From positions 454,558 through 518,557 of the forward strand of contig NZ_SCOM01000004.1 of NCBI RefSeq assembly GCF_005508865.1: 64,000 bases of DNA, in the 5' to 3' direction. Positions 25,782 to 34,287 of the stretch are shown in pieces. Source of the stretch: Pseudomonas sp. F(2018). GTDB lineage: Bacteria > Pseudomonadota > Gammaproteobacteria > Pseudomonadales > Pseudomonadaceae. The position numbers and the translations under genes were made by a program. The stretch's first letter is position 1; the number at the start of each line of letters is the position of its first letter. The notes beneath the pieces are model-generated. The model saw only the letters and a program-made list of their open reading frames with translations, was not told the DNA's origin and made no database searches.

Positions 25782-25783
25782 AA

Positions 25784-25817
25784 AAACAGCGGCGGGCCTC
25801 AGGGCCCGCCGCTGTTT
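25784..25817. terminator. Bidirectional rho-independent terminator
   Basis: Perfect 15-bp stem AAACAGCGGCGGGCC / GGCCCGCCGCTGTTT with a TCAG loop, A-run on one side and T-run on the other. It ends both the lipoprotein gene (plus) and mmsB (minus). Confidence 0.92.
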
Positions 25818-25835
25818 CCATAACGCCCTCAGGAT

Positions 25836-26720
25836 CTACTCGACGAACAGCTTCTGCACCGCCGAGAAGTCCAGCTTGCCGTCGCCCTGCTTGAGCAGCA
25901 GGCGGTACAGTTGTAGCGCCAGCGAGCCCATCGGCGTGCTGCTGCCGGTGGCCTGCGCCGCCTCCTGGGCCAGGCCCAGGTCCTTGGTCATCAGCTCGGC
26001 CATGAAGCCGCCGCTGTAGCCCTTGGACGCCGGCACGTTCTCCATCACGCCCGGCCAGGGGTTGTACTTCTCCAGGCTCCAGTTGCCGCCCGAGCTCTGC
26101 CGCATGATCTCCGCCAGCACCGCCGGGTCCAGGCCGCTGGCCACGCCCAGGGCCATGGCCTCGGCGGTGCCGATCATGTGCACGGCGAGCAGCTGGTTGT
26201 TGCACACCTTGGCCACCTGGCCGGCGCCATCGGGGCCGGCGTGGAAGATGTTCTTGCCCATGGCGGCGAGGATCGGCCGGGCCTTCTCCAGATGCTCGGC
26301 TTCACCGCCGACCATAAAGGTCAGGGTGCCGGCCGCGGCGCCGGCGGTGCCGCCGGAGACTGGTGCGTCGAGCAGGGCGATGCCCTTGGCCGTTGCCGCG
26401 GCGTGCACCTTGCGCGCCGAGTCCGGGGCGATGGTCGAGCATTCCAGCACCAGGGCGCCGGGGGCGATCTTTTCCAGCAGGCCATCGGCGCCCAGGTACA
26501 GGCCTTCGACATGGCGGCTGGCGGGCAGCATGCTGACCACCACGGCGGCGCCCTTGACCGCGTCGGCGGCGCTGGCCGCCGGTTGCGCGCCTTCCTGCAC
26601 CAGCGTGGCGACCGACTCCTGGACCAGGTCGAAAGCGCATACGGCGAAGCCGTTCTTCAGCAGGTTGCGGGCCATGGGCAGGCCCATGTGGCCGAGGCCG
26701 ATAAAGGCGATCTGGGTCAT
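25836..26720 (-). CDS. mmsB: 3-hydroxyisobutyrate dehydrogenase
   Basis: 294 residues. Rossmann NAD site IAFIGLGHMGLPMARNL; substrate loop DAPVSGGTAGAAAGTL; catalytic lysine in GQVAKVCNNQLL. Oxidises (S)-3-hydroxyisobutyrate to methylmalonate semialdehyde in valine breakdown. ATG at 26720; upstream codons run into a REP repeat. Last gene of the mms cluster, separated from the HIBYL-CoA hydrolase by two repeats. Confidence 0.93.
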   Translation of the reverse strand: MTQIAFIGLGHMGLPMARNLLKNGFAVCAFDLVQESVATLVQEGAQPAASAADAVKGAAVVVSMLPASRHVEGLYLGADGLLEKIAPGALVLECSTIAPDSARKVHAAATAKGIALLDAPVSGGTAGAAAGTLTFMVGGEAEHLEKARPILAAMGKNIFHAGPDGAGQVAKVCNNQLLAVHMIGTAEAMALGVASGLDPAVLAEIMRQSSGGNWSLEKYNPWPGVMENVPASKGYSGGFMAELMTKDLGLAQEAAQATGSSTPMGSLALQLYRLLLKQGDGKLDFSAVQKLFVE

Positions 26721-26749
26721 TGTTGTTGTTCTCCTTGGTAGCCGGTGAT

Positions 26750-26842
26750 TCCCCTCTCCCTGCGGGAGAGGGGTGAGGGGTTGAGGGGCCACTTGCGGTC
26801 CGCTCCCTCACCCCGGCCCTCTCCCAGGGGGAAAGGGAGAGT
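26750..26842. repeat. REP-like doublet, family A
   Basis: CCCCTCTCCCTGCGGGAGAGGGG with a TGAGGGG tail, and an inverted partner ending in GGGAAAGGGAGAG. Same family as 18843-18940 and 28951-29041. Confidence 0.85.
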
Positions 26843-26850
26843 TACAGTGC

Positions 26851-26907
26851 GTAGCCCGGATGCAATCCGGCGCGTTTCGGATCTCTCCCGGATTTCATCC
26901 GGGCTAC
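26851..26907. repeat. REP-like doublet, family C
   Basis: GTAGCCCGGATGCAATCCGG and inverted partner CCGGATTTCATCCGGGCTAC, ~17 bp apart. Directly follows the family A doublet and ends 9 bp before the HIBYL-CoA hydrolase stop. Confidence 0.85.
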
Positions 26908-26916
26908 AGCTCGTTG

Positions 26917-28020
26917 TTACAGATCCGCCAGCGGATGCGCGCCTTCCCAGACCGGCTCGAAGTGCGCGGCGATCACCGCCGGCGGGATGGTGGCCGGGTC
27001 GGGCCAATGCCACTTCGGCGTCTGGTCCTTGTCGATCAGGCGGGCGCGCACGCCTTCCGGGAATTCCGGGTGGCGGCAGCAGTTCAGGCTCATGGCGTAT
27101 TCCATGCGGAACACCTCGGCCAGCGACAGGTGACGGGCGCGGCGGATCTGCTCCCAGACCAGGTGCGCGGTCAGCGGGCAGCCGGCGGCCAGGGTCTTGG
27201 CGGCTCGGGCCAGCGGCAGGTCGTCGTCGCCATGCAGGGCGGTGATGGCGTGCCAGGCGGCGGGCAGGTCTGCCAGGTCGAGCAGGGCGTCGATGCGTGC
27301 GCGGCGTGGCAGCCACTGGGCCTCCGGCAATTCCGAGCGGGACTCCTGCTCCAGGGCACGGAGCAGGCTGTTGAGCTGCTCGGGAGCCTGCTCGCGCCAG
27401 TTCATCTGCACCAGGCCTTCGATCAGCACGTCCTGCTGGTCGTCACGCAGGAAGCGGTCGGCCAGGTCCAGGTCCAGGGCGTCGCGAGCGTTGATGGCGG
27501 CGGCAGTGAGGCCGAGGAACAGGCCGAGCTTGCCCGGCAGGCGGGCGAGGAACCAGCTGCCGCCCACATCCGGATACAGGCCGATATTGATCTCCGGCAT
27601 GCCCAGGCGGCTGCTCGGGGTGACGATGCGGATGGCCGCGCCCTGCATCAGGCCCATGCCGCCGCCCAGCACATGGCCGTGGGCCCAGCAGATCAGCGGC
27701 TTCGGGTAGGTGTGGATGCGGTGGTCGAGGCGGTATTCATCGGCGAAGAAGCGCCGGGCCAGCGGGGGAATCTCACCGGGGTGCTCGCGGCACTGCTGCA
27801 CCAGCTGCACCACGTCGCCACCGGCGCAGAAGGCCTTGGGGCCGTTGCCGCGCAGCAGCACGCAGGCGATGCCATCATCCTCGGCCCACTGCTTCAGCTT
27901 GGCATCCAGCGCCTCGATCATCGGCAGGGTCAGGGCATTGAGGCTCTTCTCCGCGTCCAGGCTGGCGATGCCGATGCGGTAGCCGTGCAGGGCGGGGCGT
28001 TCTTCGAAGGTCACGTTCAT
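26917..28020 (-). CDS. 3-hydroxyisobutyryl-CoA hydrolase (crotonase family)
   Basis: 367 residues, longer than a plain enoyl-CoA hydratase and as expected for HIBCH. Oxyanion loops KAFCAGGDVVQLV and HGHVLGGGMGLMQGA; catalytic acidic region MPEINIGLYPDVGGSWFL; C-terminal ARLIDKDQTPKWHWPD is a HIBCH hallmark. Hydrolyses 3-hydroxyisobutyryl-CoA to 3-hydroxyisobutyrate, the MmsB substrate. Family often annotated just as enoyl-CoA hydratase. Confidence 0.9.
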   Translation of the reverse strand: MNVTFEERPALHGYRIGIASLDAEKSLNALTLPMIEALDAKLKQWAEDDGIACVLLRGNGPKAFCAGGDVVQLVQQCREHPGEIPPLARRFFADEYRLDHRIHTYPKPLICWAHGHVLGGGMGLMQGAAIRIVTPSSRLGMPEINIGLYPDVGGSWFLARLPGKLGLFLGLTAAAINARDALDLDLADRFLRDDQQDVLIEGLVQMNWREQAPEQLNSLLRALEQESRSELPEAQWLPRRARIDALLDLADLPAAWHAITALHGDDDLPLARAAKTLAAGCPLTAHLVWEQIRRARHLSLAEVFRMEYAMSLNCCRHPEFPEGVRARLIDKDQTPKWHWPDPATIPPAVIAAHFEPVWEGAHPLADL

Positions 28021-28036
28021 CGTTTCGTCCGTTCGG

Positions 28037-28099
28037 GTAGGGCGGGTGAAACCCGCGATTTTTACCTTGTGGCCATCACGCGGGTTGCACCCGCCCTAC
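28037..28099. repeat. REP-like doublet, family B
   Basis: GTAGGGCGGGTGAAACCCGCG and inverted CGCGGGTTGCACCCGCCCTAC, ~21 bp apart; same unit as 21995-22048. Fills the gap between two mms-cluster genes. Confidence 0.85.
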
Positions 28100-28111
28100 G
28101 GAATTTTCGTG

Positions 28112-28930
28112 TCATTTGTTGCGCCAGTGGGCGTCGCGTTTTTCCAGGAAGGCGTTGACGCCTTCGCGGGTGTCGTCGGCATCGAACAGGTCGACGAAGC
28201 GCTCGCGCTCCTCGCTCAGCCAACTGTTCGGGCCGCGTTCGCGGGCACCCTGGATCAGCGGCTTGATGGTGCGTACCGCCACCGGGCTCTGCCGCGCCAC
28301 CTTGGCCGCCAGCAGCAGGGCGGTGCCACGGGCCTCGCCGCTGTCCACCACCTGCTCGACCAGGCCGATGCGCAGGGCGGTCTCGGCGTCGATGCGCTCG
28401 CCGCAGAGGATCATGCGCTTGGCCCAGCCTTCGCCCACCAGCCAGGGCAGGTTCTGCGTGCCGCCGGCGCAGGGCAGCAGGCCGACGGTGGCCTCCGGCA
28501 GGGCCAGCTGGGATTGGCGCTCGGCGATGCGGATATCGCAGGCCAGCGCGCACTCCAGCCCGCCACCCATGGCGTAGCCGTTGATAGCGGCGATGGACAC
28601 GCCACGGAAGTCACGCAGGGTCTCGAAGGCCTCGCCGAAGCGCCGCGCCATCTCGCGGGCGCGGGCCTTGTCGCCGTCGGCGAACAGGTTGAGGTCGGCG
28701 CCGGCGCTGAAGAACTTGCTGCCCTGGCCGGTCACCACCAGGGCGTAGATATCGTCGTCGCGGTTGAGGTGCTCGACCACCTGCTTGAGGCCGATCAGCG
28801 AGTCGCGGTCCCAGGTGTTGGCCGGCGGATGGTTGATGGTGATCAGCGCGGTGTGGCCGTGCTTCTCCACCGTCAGCTTGTGGGTCAGGTCGAACATGCC
28901 GGGGTTGTAGGGTTCGATGGCAGTGGTCAT
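28112..28930 (-). CDS. Enoyl-CoA hydratase, DspI-like
   Basis: 272 residues, crotonase fold. Oxyanion segments KFFSAGADLNLF and NGYAMGGGLECALACD; catalytic LPEATVGLLPCAGGTQ. Opens MTTAIEPYNPGMFDLTHKLTVE. Size, sequence and position (between the HIBYL-CoA hydrolase and acyl-CoA dehydrogenase genes) match P. aeruginosa DspI, an enoyl-CoA hydratase needed for the dispersion signal cis-2-decenoic acid. It may equally serve methacrylyl-CoA hydration in valine breakdown; context supports both. An internal Met 11 residues in is an alternative start. Confidence 0.88.
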   Translation of the reverse strand: MTTAIEPYNPGMFDLTHKLTVEKHGHTALITINHPPANTWDRDSLIGLKQVVEHLNRDDDIYALVVTGQGSKFFSAGADLNLFADGDKARAREMARRFGEAFETLRDFRGVSIAAINGYAMGGGLECALACDIRIAERQSQLALPEATVGLLPCAGGTQNLPWLVGEGWAKRMILCGERIDAETALRIGLVEQVVDSGEARGTALLLAAKVARQSPVAVRTIKPLIQGARERGPNSWLSEERERFVDLFDADDTREGVNAFLEKRDAHWRNK

Positions 28931-28950
28931 AACAGTCCTCGTCAGATTGC

Positions 28951-29041
28951 TCCCCTCTCCCCGCGGGAGAGGGGCCGGGGGTGAGGGTGTGCGGGGCAGC
29001 TCGGTCCCCTCACCCTAACCCTCTCCCGGCGGGAGAGGGGA
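28951..29041. repeat. REP-like doublet, family A
   Basis: CCCCTCTCCCCGCGGGAGAGGGG..GTGAGGG and inverted CCCCTCACCCTAACCCTCTCCC..GGGAGAGGGG. Occupies almost the whole gap between the dspI-like and acyl-CoA dehydrogenase genes. Confidence 0.88.
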
Positions 29042-29048
29042 CTAAAAG

Positions 29049-30212
29049 CTACAGCAGGCGATCGAGCATGCCGCCCTGGTCCAGCAGGCGGCGGGCGATG
29101 ATCACCCGCATGATCTCGTTGGTACCTTCCAGTATCTGGTGTACCCGGCTGTCGCGCACCCAGCGCTCCAGCGGATAGTCATTCAGATAACCGTAGCCCC
29201 CATGTAGTTGCAGGGCATCGTTGCACAGGGCGAAGCAGTGGTCGGTGGCGAAGCGCTTGGCCATGGCGCAGTACAGCGCGGCCTCGCCGTGGCCGTGGTC
29301 GAGCTTGTGCGCGGCCAGGCGCACCATCTGCCGGCTGGCGGTCAGGTCGGTGAGCATATCGGCCAGCTTGAACTGCAGGGCCTGGAACTCGGCCAGCGCC
29401 TTGCCGAACTGCTTGCGTTCCTCCACGTAGCGCAGGCTCTGCTCCAGCGCCGCCTGGGCCGCGCCCAGCGAGCAGCTGGCGATGTTCAGGCGGCCGCCGT
29501 CCAGGCCCTTCATGGCGTAGACGAAGCCCTGGCCCTCGGGACCGATACGGTTGCCGGCGGGGATGCGCACGCCCTCGAAGGTGATGGTGCGGGTCGGCTG
29601 GGCCTTCCAACCCATCTTGTCCTCGTTGCGCCCGTACTTCACGCCCTCGGCATTGGCCGGCACCAGGAAGCAGGAGATGCCCTTGGCGCCGTCCTCGCCG
29701 GTGCGCGCCATGACGATCAGCACGTCGGTGCTGCCGGCGCCGGAGATAAAGCACTTGCTGCCGTCCAGCACGTAGTCGTCGCCATCGCGGCGGGCACGGC
29801 TGCGCAGATGGGCGGCGTCCGAGCCAGCGTCCGGCTCGGTCAGGCAATAGGAGGCCAGCAGGCGACCCTCGGTCAGCCCCGGCAGCCAGGCATCCTTCAG
29901 CGCCTGGTCGGCGAAGCTGGCGAGCATCCAGGTGGCCATGTTGTGGATGGTGATATAGGCCGTGGTGGCCACGCAGCCGGCGGCCAGCTGCTCGAAGATC
30001 AGCGAGCTGGTTAGGCGCGACAGGCCGAGGCCGCCGTCTTCTTCCTTCAGATACAGGGCCAGGTAGCCCTGCTCGGCGGCGCGGCGGATCACCTCCACCG
30101 GGAAGTGATGCTCGCGGTCCCAGTCGGCGGCGTGCGGTGCCAGCTCCCGGGTCGCGAAGGCGCGGGCGCTGTCGACCAGCAGGCGTTGTTCGTCGTCGAG
30201 TTCGAAATCCAC
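29049..30212 (-). CDS. Acyl-CoA (isobutyryl-CoA) dehydrogenase
   Basis: 387 residues with GTG start (VDFELDDEQRLLVDSARAFA) after GAGGAA. FAD/substrate motifs YCLTEPDAGSDAA and FISGAGSTD; catalytic glutamate in QILEGTNEIMRVIIARRLL. In this operon it should oxidise isobutyryl-CoA to methacrylyl-CoA in valine breakdown; short branched-chain specificity is inferred from neighbours. Flavoprotein, cytosolic, electrons to ETF. Confidence 0.92.
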   Translation of the reverse strand: MDFELDDEQRLLVDSARAFATRELAPHAADWDREHHFPVEVIRRAAEQGYLALYLKEEDGGLGLSRLTSSLIFEQLAAGCVATTAYITIHNMATWMLASFADQALKDAWLPGLTEGRLLASYCLTEPDAGSDAAHLRSRARRDGDDYVLDGSKCFISGAGSTDVLIVMARTGEDGAKGISCFLVPANAEGVKYGRNEDKMGWKAQPTRTITFEGVRIPAGNRIGPEGQGFVYAMKGLDGGRLNIASCSLGAAQAALEQSLRYVEERKQFGKALAEFQALQFKLADMLTDLTASRQMVRLAAHKLDHGHGEAALYCAMAKRFATDHCFALCNDALQLHGGYGYLNDYPLERWVRDSRVHQILEGTNEIMRVIIARRLLDQGGMLDRLL

Positions 30213-30272
30213 TGCGGTTCCTCGCGCTGTTGTGCAAGCGATGCGGGGGAGACTGGCTCCCCCGTTCGCGCG

Positions 30273-31784
30273 TCACTTCAGGGTGATGGTGGTGTTGACC
30301 TGGCCCACTTCGTCCTCGTCCAGCCAGCGCTGGGTGACGGTCTTGGTCTGGGTGTAGAACAGCACCACCTGCTTGCCGTAGGGGCCCAGGTCGCCGAGCT
30401 TGGAGCCGCGCGAGCCGCTGAAGGAGAACAGCGGCACCGGCACCGGGATCGGCACGTTGATGCCGACCTGGCCGACGTCGATCTCTTCCTGGAAGTGCCG
30501 GGCGGCGGCGCCGGAGCGGGTGAAGATGGCGGTGCCGTTGCCGTTCGGGTTGGCGTTGATGATCTCGATAGCCTCGTCCAGGGTCGCGGCGTGCATCACG
30601 CACAGCGCCGGGCCGAAGATTTCCTCCTGGTACACGCTCATCGCTGCGGTCACTCCGGAGAAGATGGTCGGGCCGACGAAGTTGCCATTCTCGTAGCCCG
30701 GCACCTGCGGGTTGCGGCCGTCCAGTTCGAGTTTGGCGCCTTCGCCGACGCCCTTGGCGATCAGCCCGCCGACGCGGTCGAGGGCGGCGCAGGACACCAC
30801 CGGGCCGACGTCGGTGCCCGGCTCGGTGCCGGCGCCGATCTTCAGGGTCTTGGCCTTTTCCACCAGCTCGGGCAGCCACTGTTGCGCCTCGCCGACCAGG
30901 ATCACCACCGACAGGGCCATGCAGCGCTGGCCGGCGGCACCGAAGGCGGCGCCGACCAGGTTGTTGAGGGTCTGCTGGCGCGGTGCGTCGGGCATGACGA
31001 TGGCGTGGTTCTTCGCCCCCATCATGCACTGGGCGCGTTTGCCGTTGGCGGTGGCGCGGTTGTAGACGTGGGTGCCGACCTTGGTCGAACCGACGAAGGA
31101 CACGGCCTTGATATCCGGGTGATCGCAGAGCAGGTTCACCGCCTCGGCGCCGCCGTGGATCACGTTGAGCACGCCGGCCGGAATGCCGGCCTCGATGGCC
31201 AGCTCGACCAGGCGCATGGTCACCATCGGGTCCTGCTCGGACGGCTTGAGGACGAAGGTGTTGCCGCAGGCGATGGCCATGGGGAACATCCACAGCGGGA
31301 TCATCGCCGGGAAGTTGAACGGGGTGATACCGGCGCACACGCCCAGCGGCTGCTGCAGGGTGTAGGTGTCGACGCCGGCGGCCACGTTGTTGGCCAGCTC
31401 GCCCATCTGCAGGTTGCCGATGTTGGCGGCGTGCTCGACCACCTCCAGGCCGCGGAACACATCTCCCTCGGCGTCGGCCAGGGTCTTGCCCTGCTCGGCG
31501 GTGAGAATGGCGGCCAGCTCCTTGATGTTGTCGCGGATCAGTTGCTGGTACTTAAGGAAGATCCGTGCGCGGGCGCCGATCGGCGTCTTGCGCCAGGTTT
31601 TGAAGGCGCCCTTGGCCGCGGCGATTGCGGCGTTCATCTCCTCGGGCGTGGCGAAGGGCACGCGGGCCAGGACTTCCTGGGTGGCCGGGTTGACCACGTC
31701 GCGCCACTGGCTGGTCTTGGATTCGACGAATTCGCCGCCGATCAGCAGCTTGATCGTGGGGACTGCGCTTGCTTGGGTTGTCAT
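30273..31784 (-). CDS. mmsA: Methylmalonate-semialdehyde dehydrogenase (CoA-acylating)
   Basis: 503 residues starting MTTQASAVPTIKLLIGGEF. Catalytic cysteine in AAGQRCMALSVVILVG; NAD loop FVGSTKVGTHVY; CoA-acylating ALDH traits VPIPVPVPLFSFSGSRGS and GAKNHAIVMPDA. Converts methylmalonate semialdehyde (from MmsB) to propionyl-CoA. First gene of the cluster; a LysR gene diverges 130 bp away. Start at 31784 from AGGAA spacing; upstream codons reach into the promoter. Confidence 0.95.
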   Translation of the reverse strand: MTTQASAVPTIKLLIGGEFVESKTSQWRDVVNPATQEVLARVPFATPEEMNAAIAAAKGAFKTWRKTPIGARARIFLKYQQLIRDNIKELAAILTAEQGKTLADAEGDVFRGLEVVEHAANIGNLQMGELANNVAAGVDTYTLQQPLGVCAGITPFNFPAMIPLWMFPMAIACGNTFVLKPSEQDPMVTMRLVELAIEAGIPAGVLNVIHGGAEAVNLLCDHPDIKAVSFVGSTKVGTHVYNRATANGKRAQCMMGAKNHAIVMPDAPRQQTLNNLVGAAFGAAGQRCMALSVVILVGEAQQWLPELVEKAKTLKIGAGTEPGTDVGPVVSCAALDRVGGLIAKGVGEGAKLELDGRNPQVPGYENGNFVGPTIFSGVTAAMSVYQEEIFGPALCVMHAATLDEAIEIINANPNGNGTAIFTRSGAAARHFQEEIDVGQVGINVPIPVPVPLFSFSGSRGSKLGDLGPYGKQVVLFYTQTKTVTQRWLDEDEVGQVNTTITLK

Positions 31785-31837
31785 CGTGCGTTCCTGCCAA
31801 GTGCGGAAAGGGCTCGGCGAGCCTGTTGCAGTCGATG

Positions 31838-31899
31838 CTAGCAGTGCATTTTTGCTAGTGGCAACGGGGTTATTTGCAAGTGTATTCTGCGTTTTTGCA
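31838..31899. promoter_or_regulatory. Candidate LysR operators between mmsA and the LysR gene
   Basis: Two dyads: CTAGCA-N9-TGCTAG (31838-31858) and TGCAA-N15-TTGCA (31875-31899). They sit between divergent starts, where LysR regulators usually bind to control themselves and the target. Spacing is LysR-like but the exact box is inferred. Confidence 0.5.
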
Positions 31900-31914
31900 C
31901 AGTGGGGCATCACC

Positions 31915-32820
31915 TTGGACTGGGACAACCTGCGTTATTTCCTCGAGCTGTCCCGCGGCGGCAAGCTCACCGTCGCCGCCCGCCGCCTGGGCGTCGACCA
32001 CACCACGGTGGCGCGGCGCATCCAGGCGCTGGAGAAGAGCCTGGAAACCCAGCTGTTCCTGCGCAGCGCCGCCGGCTACAGCCTGACCGAGGCCGGCCGC
32101 AACCTGCTGCCCCAGGCGGAAACCATGGAGAGCGCCTTCAGCGGCATCGAGCGGGCGCGGCAGACACCCAAGGAGGGCCTGTCCGGCCTGGTGCGCATCG
32201 GTGTCACCGAGGGTTATGGCGCGATGATGCTGGCGCCGCAGCTGGCCGAGCTTATCCGCCGCCATCCCAACCTGGGTATCGACCTGCTGGCGGCGCCGCG
32301 CATGCTGCAGCTGTCGCGCCGCGAGGCGGATATCGTCATCACCCTGGATCGACCCGAGCGCGGCCCGTTCATCATCACCAAGCTGACCGACTACTGCCTG
32401 CGCCTGTACGCCTCGCCGGACTACCTGGCGCGGCATGCGCCGATCCACAGTCGCGAAGACCTGCGCGAGCACGGCTTCGTCAGCTACATCGACGATCTGC
32501 TGTACAGCAAGGAGCTGCTCTACCTGGACGAGCTCGGCAAGCCCAACCATGTGCCGCTGCGCAGTACCAGCATCCTGATCCAGCAGCAGGCAGCCGCCGC
32601 CGGTGCCGGCATCGCCATCCTGCCGTCCTTCGCCGCCGACGCCGATTCGCGCCTGCAGCGGGTGCTGGGCGAGGAGGTGAAATTCATCCGCACCTTCTGG
32701 ATGCTGATGCCCACCGAACTCAAGGGCATCGCACGGATGCAGGCGACCTGGAACTTCCTGCGCGAGATGGCGCAGACCAGCAGGGCGGTGATGATGGGAG
32801 AGGAGATTTTCCGCACATGA
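31915..32820 (+). CDS. LysR family transcriptional regulator
   Basis: 301 residues. Winged-helix N-terminus MDWDNLRYFLELSRGG..AARRLGVDHTTVARRIQALE, then a substrate-binding domain (VRIGVTEGYGAMMLAPQL; GAGIAILPSF). The TTG at 31915 is the only start that matches the usual LysR opening DWDNLRYF; open frame further up crosses the mmsA promoter. Likely regulator of the mms/valine operon. A GC hairpin follows the stop. Confidence 0.88.
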   Translation: MDWDNLRYFLELSRGGKLTVAARRLGVDHTTVARRIQALEKSLETQLFLRSAAGYSLTEAGRNLLPQAETMESAFSGIERARQTPKEGLSGLVRIGVTEGYGAMMLAPQLAELIRRHPNLGIDLLAAPRMLQLSRREADIVITLDRPERGPFIITKLTDYCLRLYASPDYLARHAPIHSREDLREHGFVSYIDDLLYSKELLYLDELGKPNHVPLRSTSILIQQQAAAAGAGIAILPSFAADADSRLQRVLGEEVKFIRTFWMLMPTELKGIARMQATWNFLREMAQTSRAVMMGEEIFRT

Positions 32821-32822
32821 AA

Positions 32823-32845
32823 CGGCGGCGCCAATGGCGCCGCCG
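32823..32845. terminator. GC-rich hairpin between LysR and rof
   Basis: CGGCGGCGCC-AAT-GGCGCCGCCG, a 10-bp perfect stem 2 bp after the LysR stop and 5 bp before the rof stop. No T-run, so its terminator role is probable rather than certain. Confidence 0.6.
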
Positions 32846-32850
32846 CATGT

Positions 32851-33129
32851 TCAGATCGAGCAGATCATCCCGGCCAGTTCCACCCGGCCGAAACTGGCGC
32901 CGGGGTCGAGCGGGGTGATGGCCAGCAGTTGGTCGAGACGTACTTCCTGCTTGCCTTCTTCGGTCTGCAGCACGAGGAATTCCTCCTTGCTCGGGGCCGT
33001 GCGCGTATCCAGCGCCCTGGCCACGAAGCTCGGACCCTCGACCAGCTCGACCTGCAGGCGGTAGCCATGCATGCAAGCGATCTCCAAGAAGTCGTGCAGA
33101 TCGCAGTTCAGGGGTTGATACGTGTTCAT
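32851..33129 (-). CDS. rof: Rho-binding antiterminator (Rof/YaeO family)
   Basis: 92 residues starting MNTYQPLNCDLHDFLEIACM, matching the E. coli Rof opening TYQPINCDDYDNLELAC. Sm-like fold: YRLQVELVEG, FLVLQTEEGKQEVRLDQLLAITP. Rof inhibits Rho termination by blocking RNA binding. ATG at 33129 preceded by GAGGAGG. The open frame extends further but has no ribosome site. Confidence 0.85.
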   Translation of the reverse strand: MNTYQPLNCDLHDFLEIACMHGYRLQVELVEGPSFVARALDTRTAPSKEEFLVLQTEEGKQEVRLDQLLAITPLDPGASFGRVELAGMICSI

Positions 33130-33200
33130 GGCGTTCCTCCTCGGCTCAGCACGAAAAGTGCCTGTGCATCGGTGATGCTGCGTTAAAAACAGGCTCAGAA

Positions 33201-33222
33201 TGCTCATTTACAAGTTGTAAAC
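33201..33222 (+). repeat. Dispersed intergenic element with TTTAC/GTAAA dyad
   Basis: TGCTCATTTACA-AGTT-GTAAA lies here on the plus strand; a 12-base identical core with the same GTAAA half is in the minus strand near 23640-23670. Probably part of a repetitive Pseudomonas intergenic element. Nothing else noteworthy in 33130-33283. Confidence 0.45.
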
Positions 33223-33283
33223 TGCGCTTCTTCGCCTGTTTTTGCCTTGCCTGACCTTCGCTCGGCGACTTTCGTGCTGACCC

Positions 33284-33538
33284 TCAGCAACCCTGCAGCG
33301 GGATGATGAAGTAGCCCTGCTGGACGATGGCCGCGGCCACCTCGGGGTGGGCCGGTTTGCTGTGGCAGAACTGGCAGCGGCTCTGCGACACGTCCGCATC
33401 CTCCACGCCGCGGCTGGCGAGCCATTCGCGGGCGTAGCGGGTGGCGAGTGCCCGGTCGTTGCCTTCGATGAGCACGTCGAAGTGTAGGTAGCCACCGTCC
33501 ACCGTGCGCACGTGGGTGTCGAACACTTTCACGTTCAT
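33284..33538 (-). CDS. DUF2024 family protein
   Basis: 84 residues. MNVKVFDTHVRTVDGGYLHFDVLIEG is the DUF2024 pattern, followed by SRCQFCHSKPAHPEV with a C-x2-C-H cluster. Small, soluble, no signal. Its start is 1 bp from the stop of the periplasmic protein gene, so same transcript. Function unknown; the CxxCH suggests metal or redox contact. Confidence 0.75.
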   Translation of the reverse strand: MNVKVFDTHVRTVDGGYLHFDVLIEGNDRALATRYAREWLASRGVEDADVSQSRCQFCHSKPAHPEVAAAIVQQGYFIIPLQGC

Positions 33539-33539
33539 C

Positions 33540-34277
33540 TTATTTCTCCTCTTTCCAGGTGGCCGGCAGCGACAGGTCGCCGGAAGCCACGTCCCATACG
33601 CTGGAGACGCACAGCAGCGGGTTGTGCAGGTCGGCGTTGACCTGCAGGGCGGCGGTCACGCCGTCGTAGTTGAAGCTCTGCGGGAAGCCGACGGCGGCCA
33701 GCGGTACGCGGATGCGCGCGGCATCGTCCTGCACGCTGAGGTCATAGCCGGGCGAGTCGATGTAGATCGGCGCACCGGGCCAGGTGGCTGGCAGTTTGGG
33801 TTTGGCCCCCTCGGGGATGTCGCGCACCTTGAGGCCGGAAGGACCGCAGCTGGCGTCCTTGGTCAGCACCACCCAGTGGGAGTGCCACAGGCCGCCGTCG
33901 TTGTCCTGCTTGCCGTCACGGTTTTCATCCAGCTGCGGGGTGTCGTCGAAGTCCGGGTGCGAGGTCAGCGCCAGGGCGAGGATGCCCGAGCCCTGCTCGA
34001 AACCGACGCTGCCGGCGTCCAGGCTGGTCGGCCAGACGTAGCTGTACACCTCGGCGGCGGCGAAGCTGCCCTTGGCGGCAGGCACGCGGCTACCGGCCTT
34101 GCCGTCGACCAGCTGTTCGAACACCAGGTCGCTGCCGTCCTTGAGCACGCGGGTGTGGACCAGGTCGAAGGCGGCGTCGACCTTGGCGGTCTTCTCGCTG
34201 TGGATGCCGCCCGGGCCATGGGCCCACGCCTGGCTGGCGAGGAGCGCGGTGAGCGCGAGAGCGAAGGGGGCTTTCAT
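33540..34277 (-). CDS. Periplasmic protein of unknown function
   Basis: 245 residues. Signal peptide MKAPFALALTALLASQAWA, mature start HGPGGIHSEK. It has a DENRDGKQDNDGG acidic loop like a calcium site, and WHSHWVVLTKDASCGPSGL with His/Cys residues that could bind metal. Only two Cys in the mature chain (CGPSG and LLCVSSVW), possibly a disulfide. No family recognised. Lies between DUF2024 and thioredoxin-like genes. Confidence 0.7.
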   Translation of the reverse strand: MKAPFALALTALLASQAWAHGPGGIHSEKTAKVDAAFDLVHTRVLKDGSDLVFEQLVDGKAGSRVPAAKGSFAAAEVYSYVWPTSLDAGSVGFEQGSGILALALTSHPDFDDTPQLDENRDGKQDNDGGLWHSHWVVLTKDASCGPSGLKVRDIPEGAKPKLPATWPGAPIYIDSPGYDLSVQDDAARIRVPLAAVGFPQSFNYDGVTAALQVNADLHNPLLCVSSVWDVASGDLSLPATWKEEK

Positions 34278-34287
34278 GGTCGGCTCC

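Noticed and set aside
18843..29041. CRISPR array from spaced repeats
   Set aside because: Repeats are inverted REP pairs at irregular kilobase distances; no regular spacers or cas genes.
29179..31338. 719-codon minus-strand open frame
   Set aside because: Out-of-frame reading across acyl-CoA dehydrogenase and mmsA; Arg/Pro/Gly-rich with no domain.
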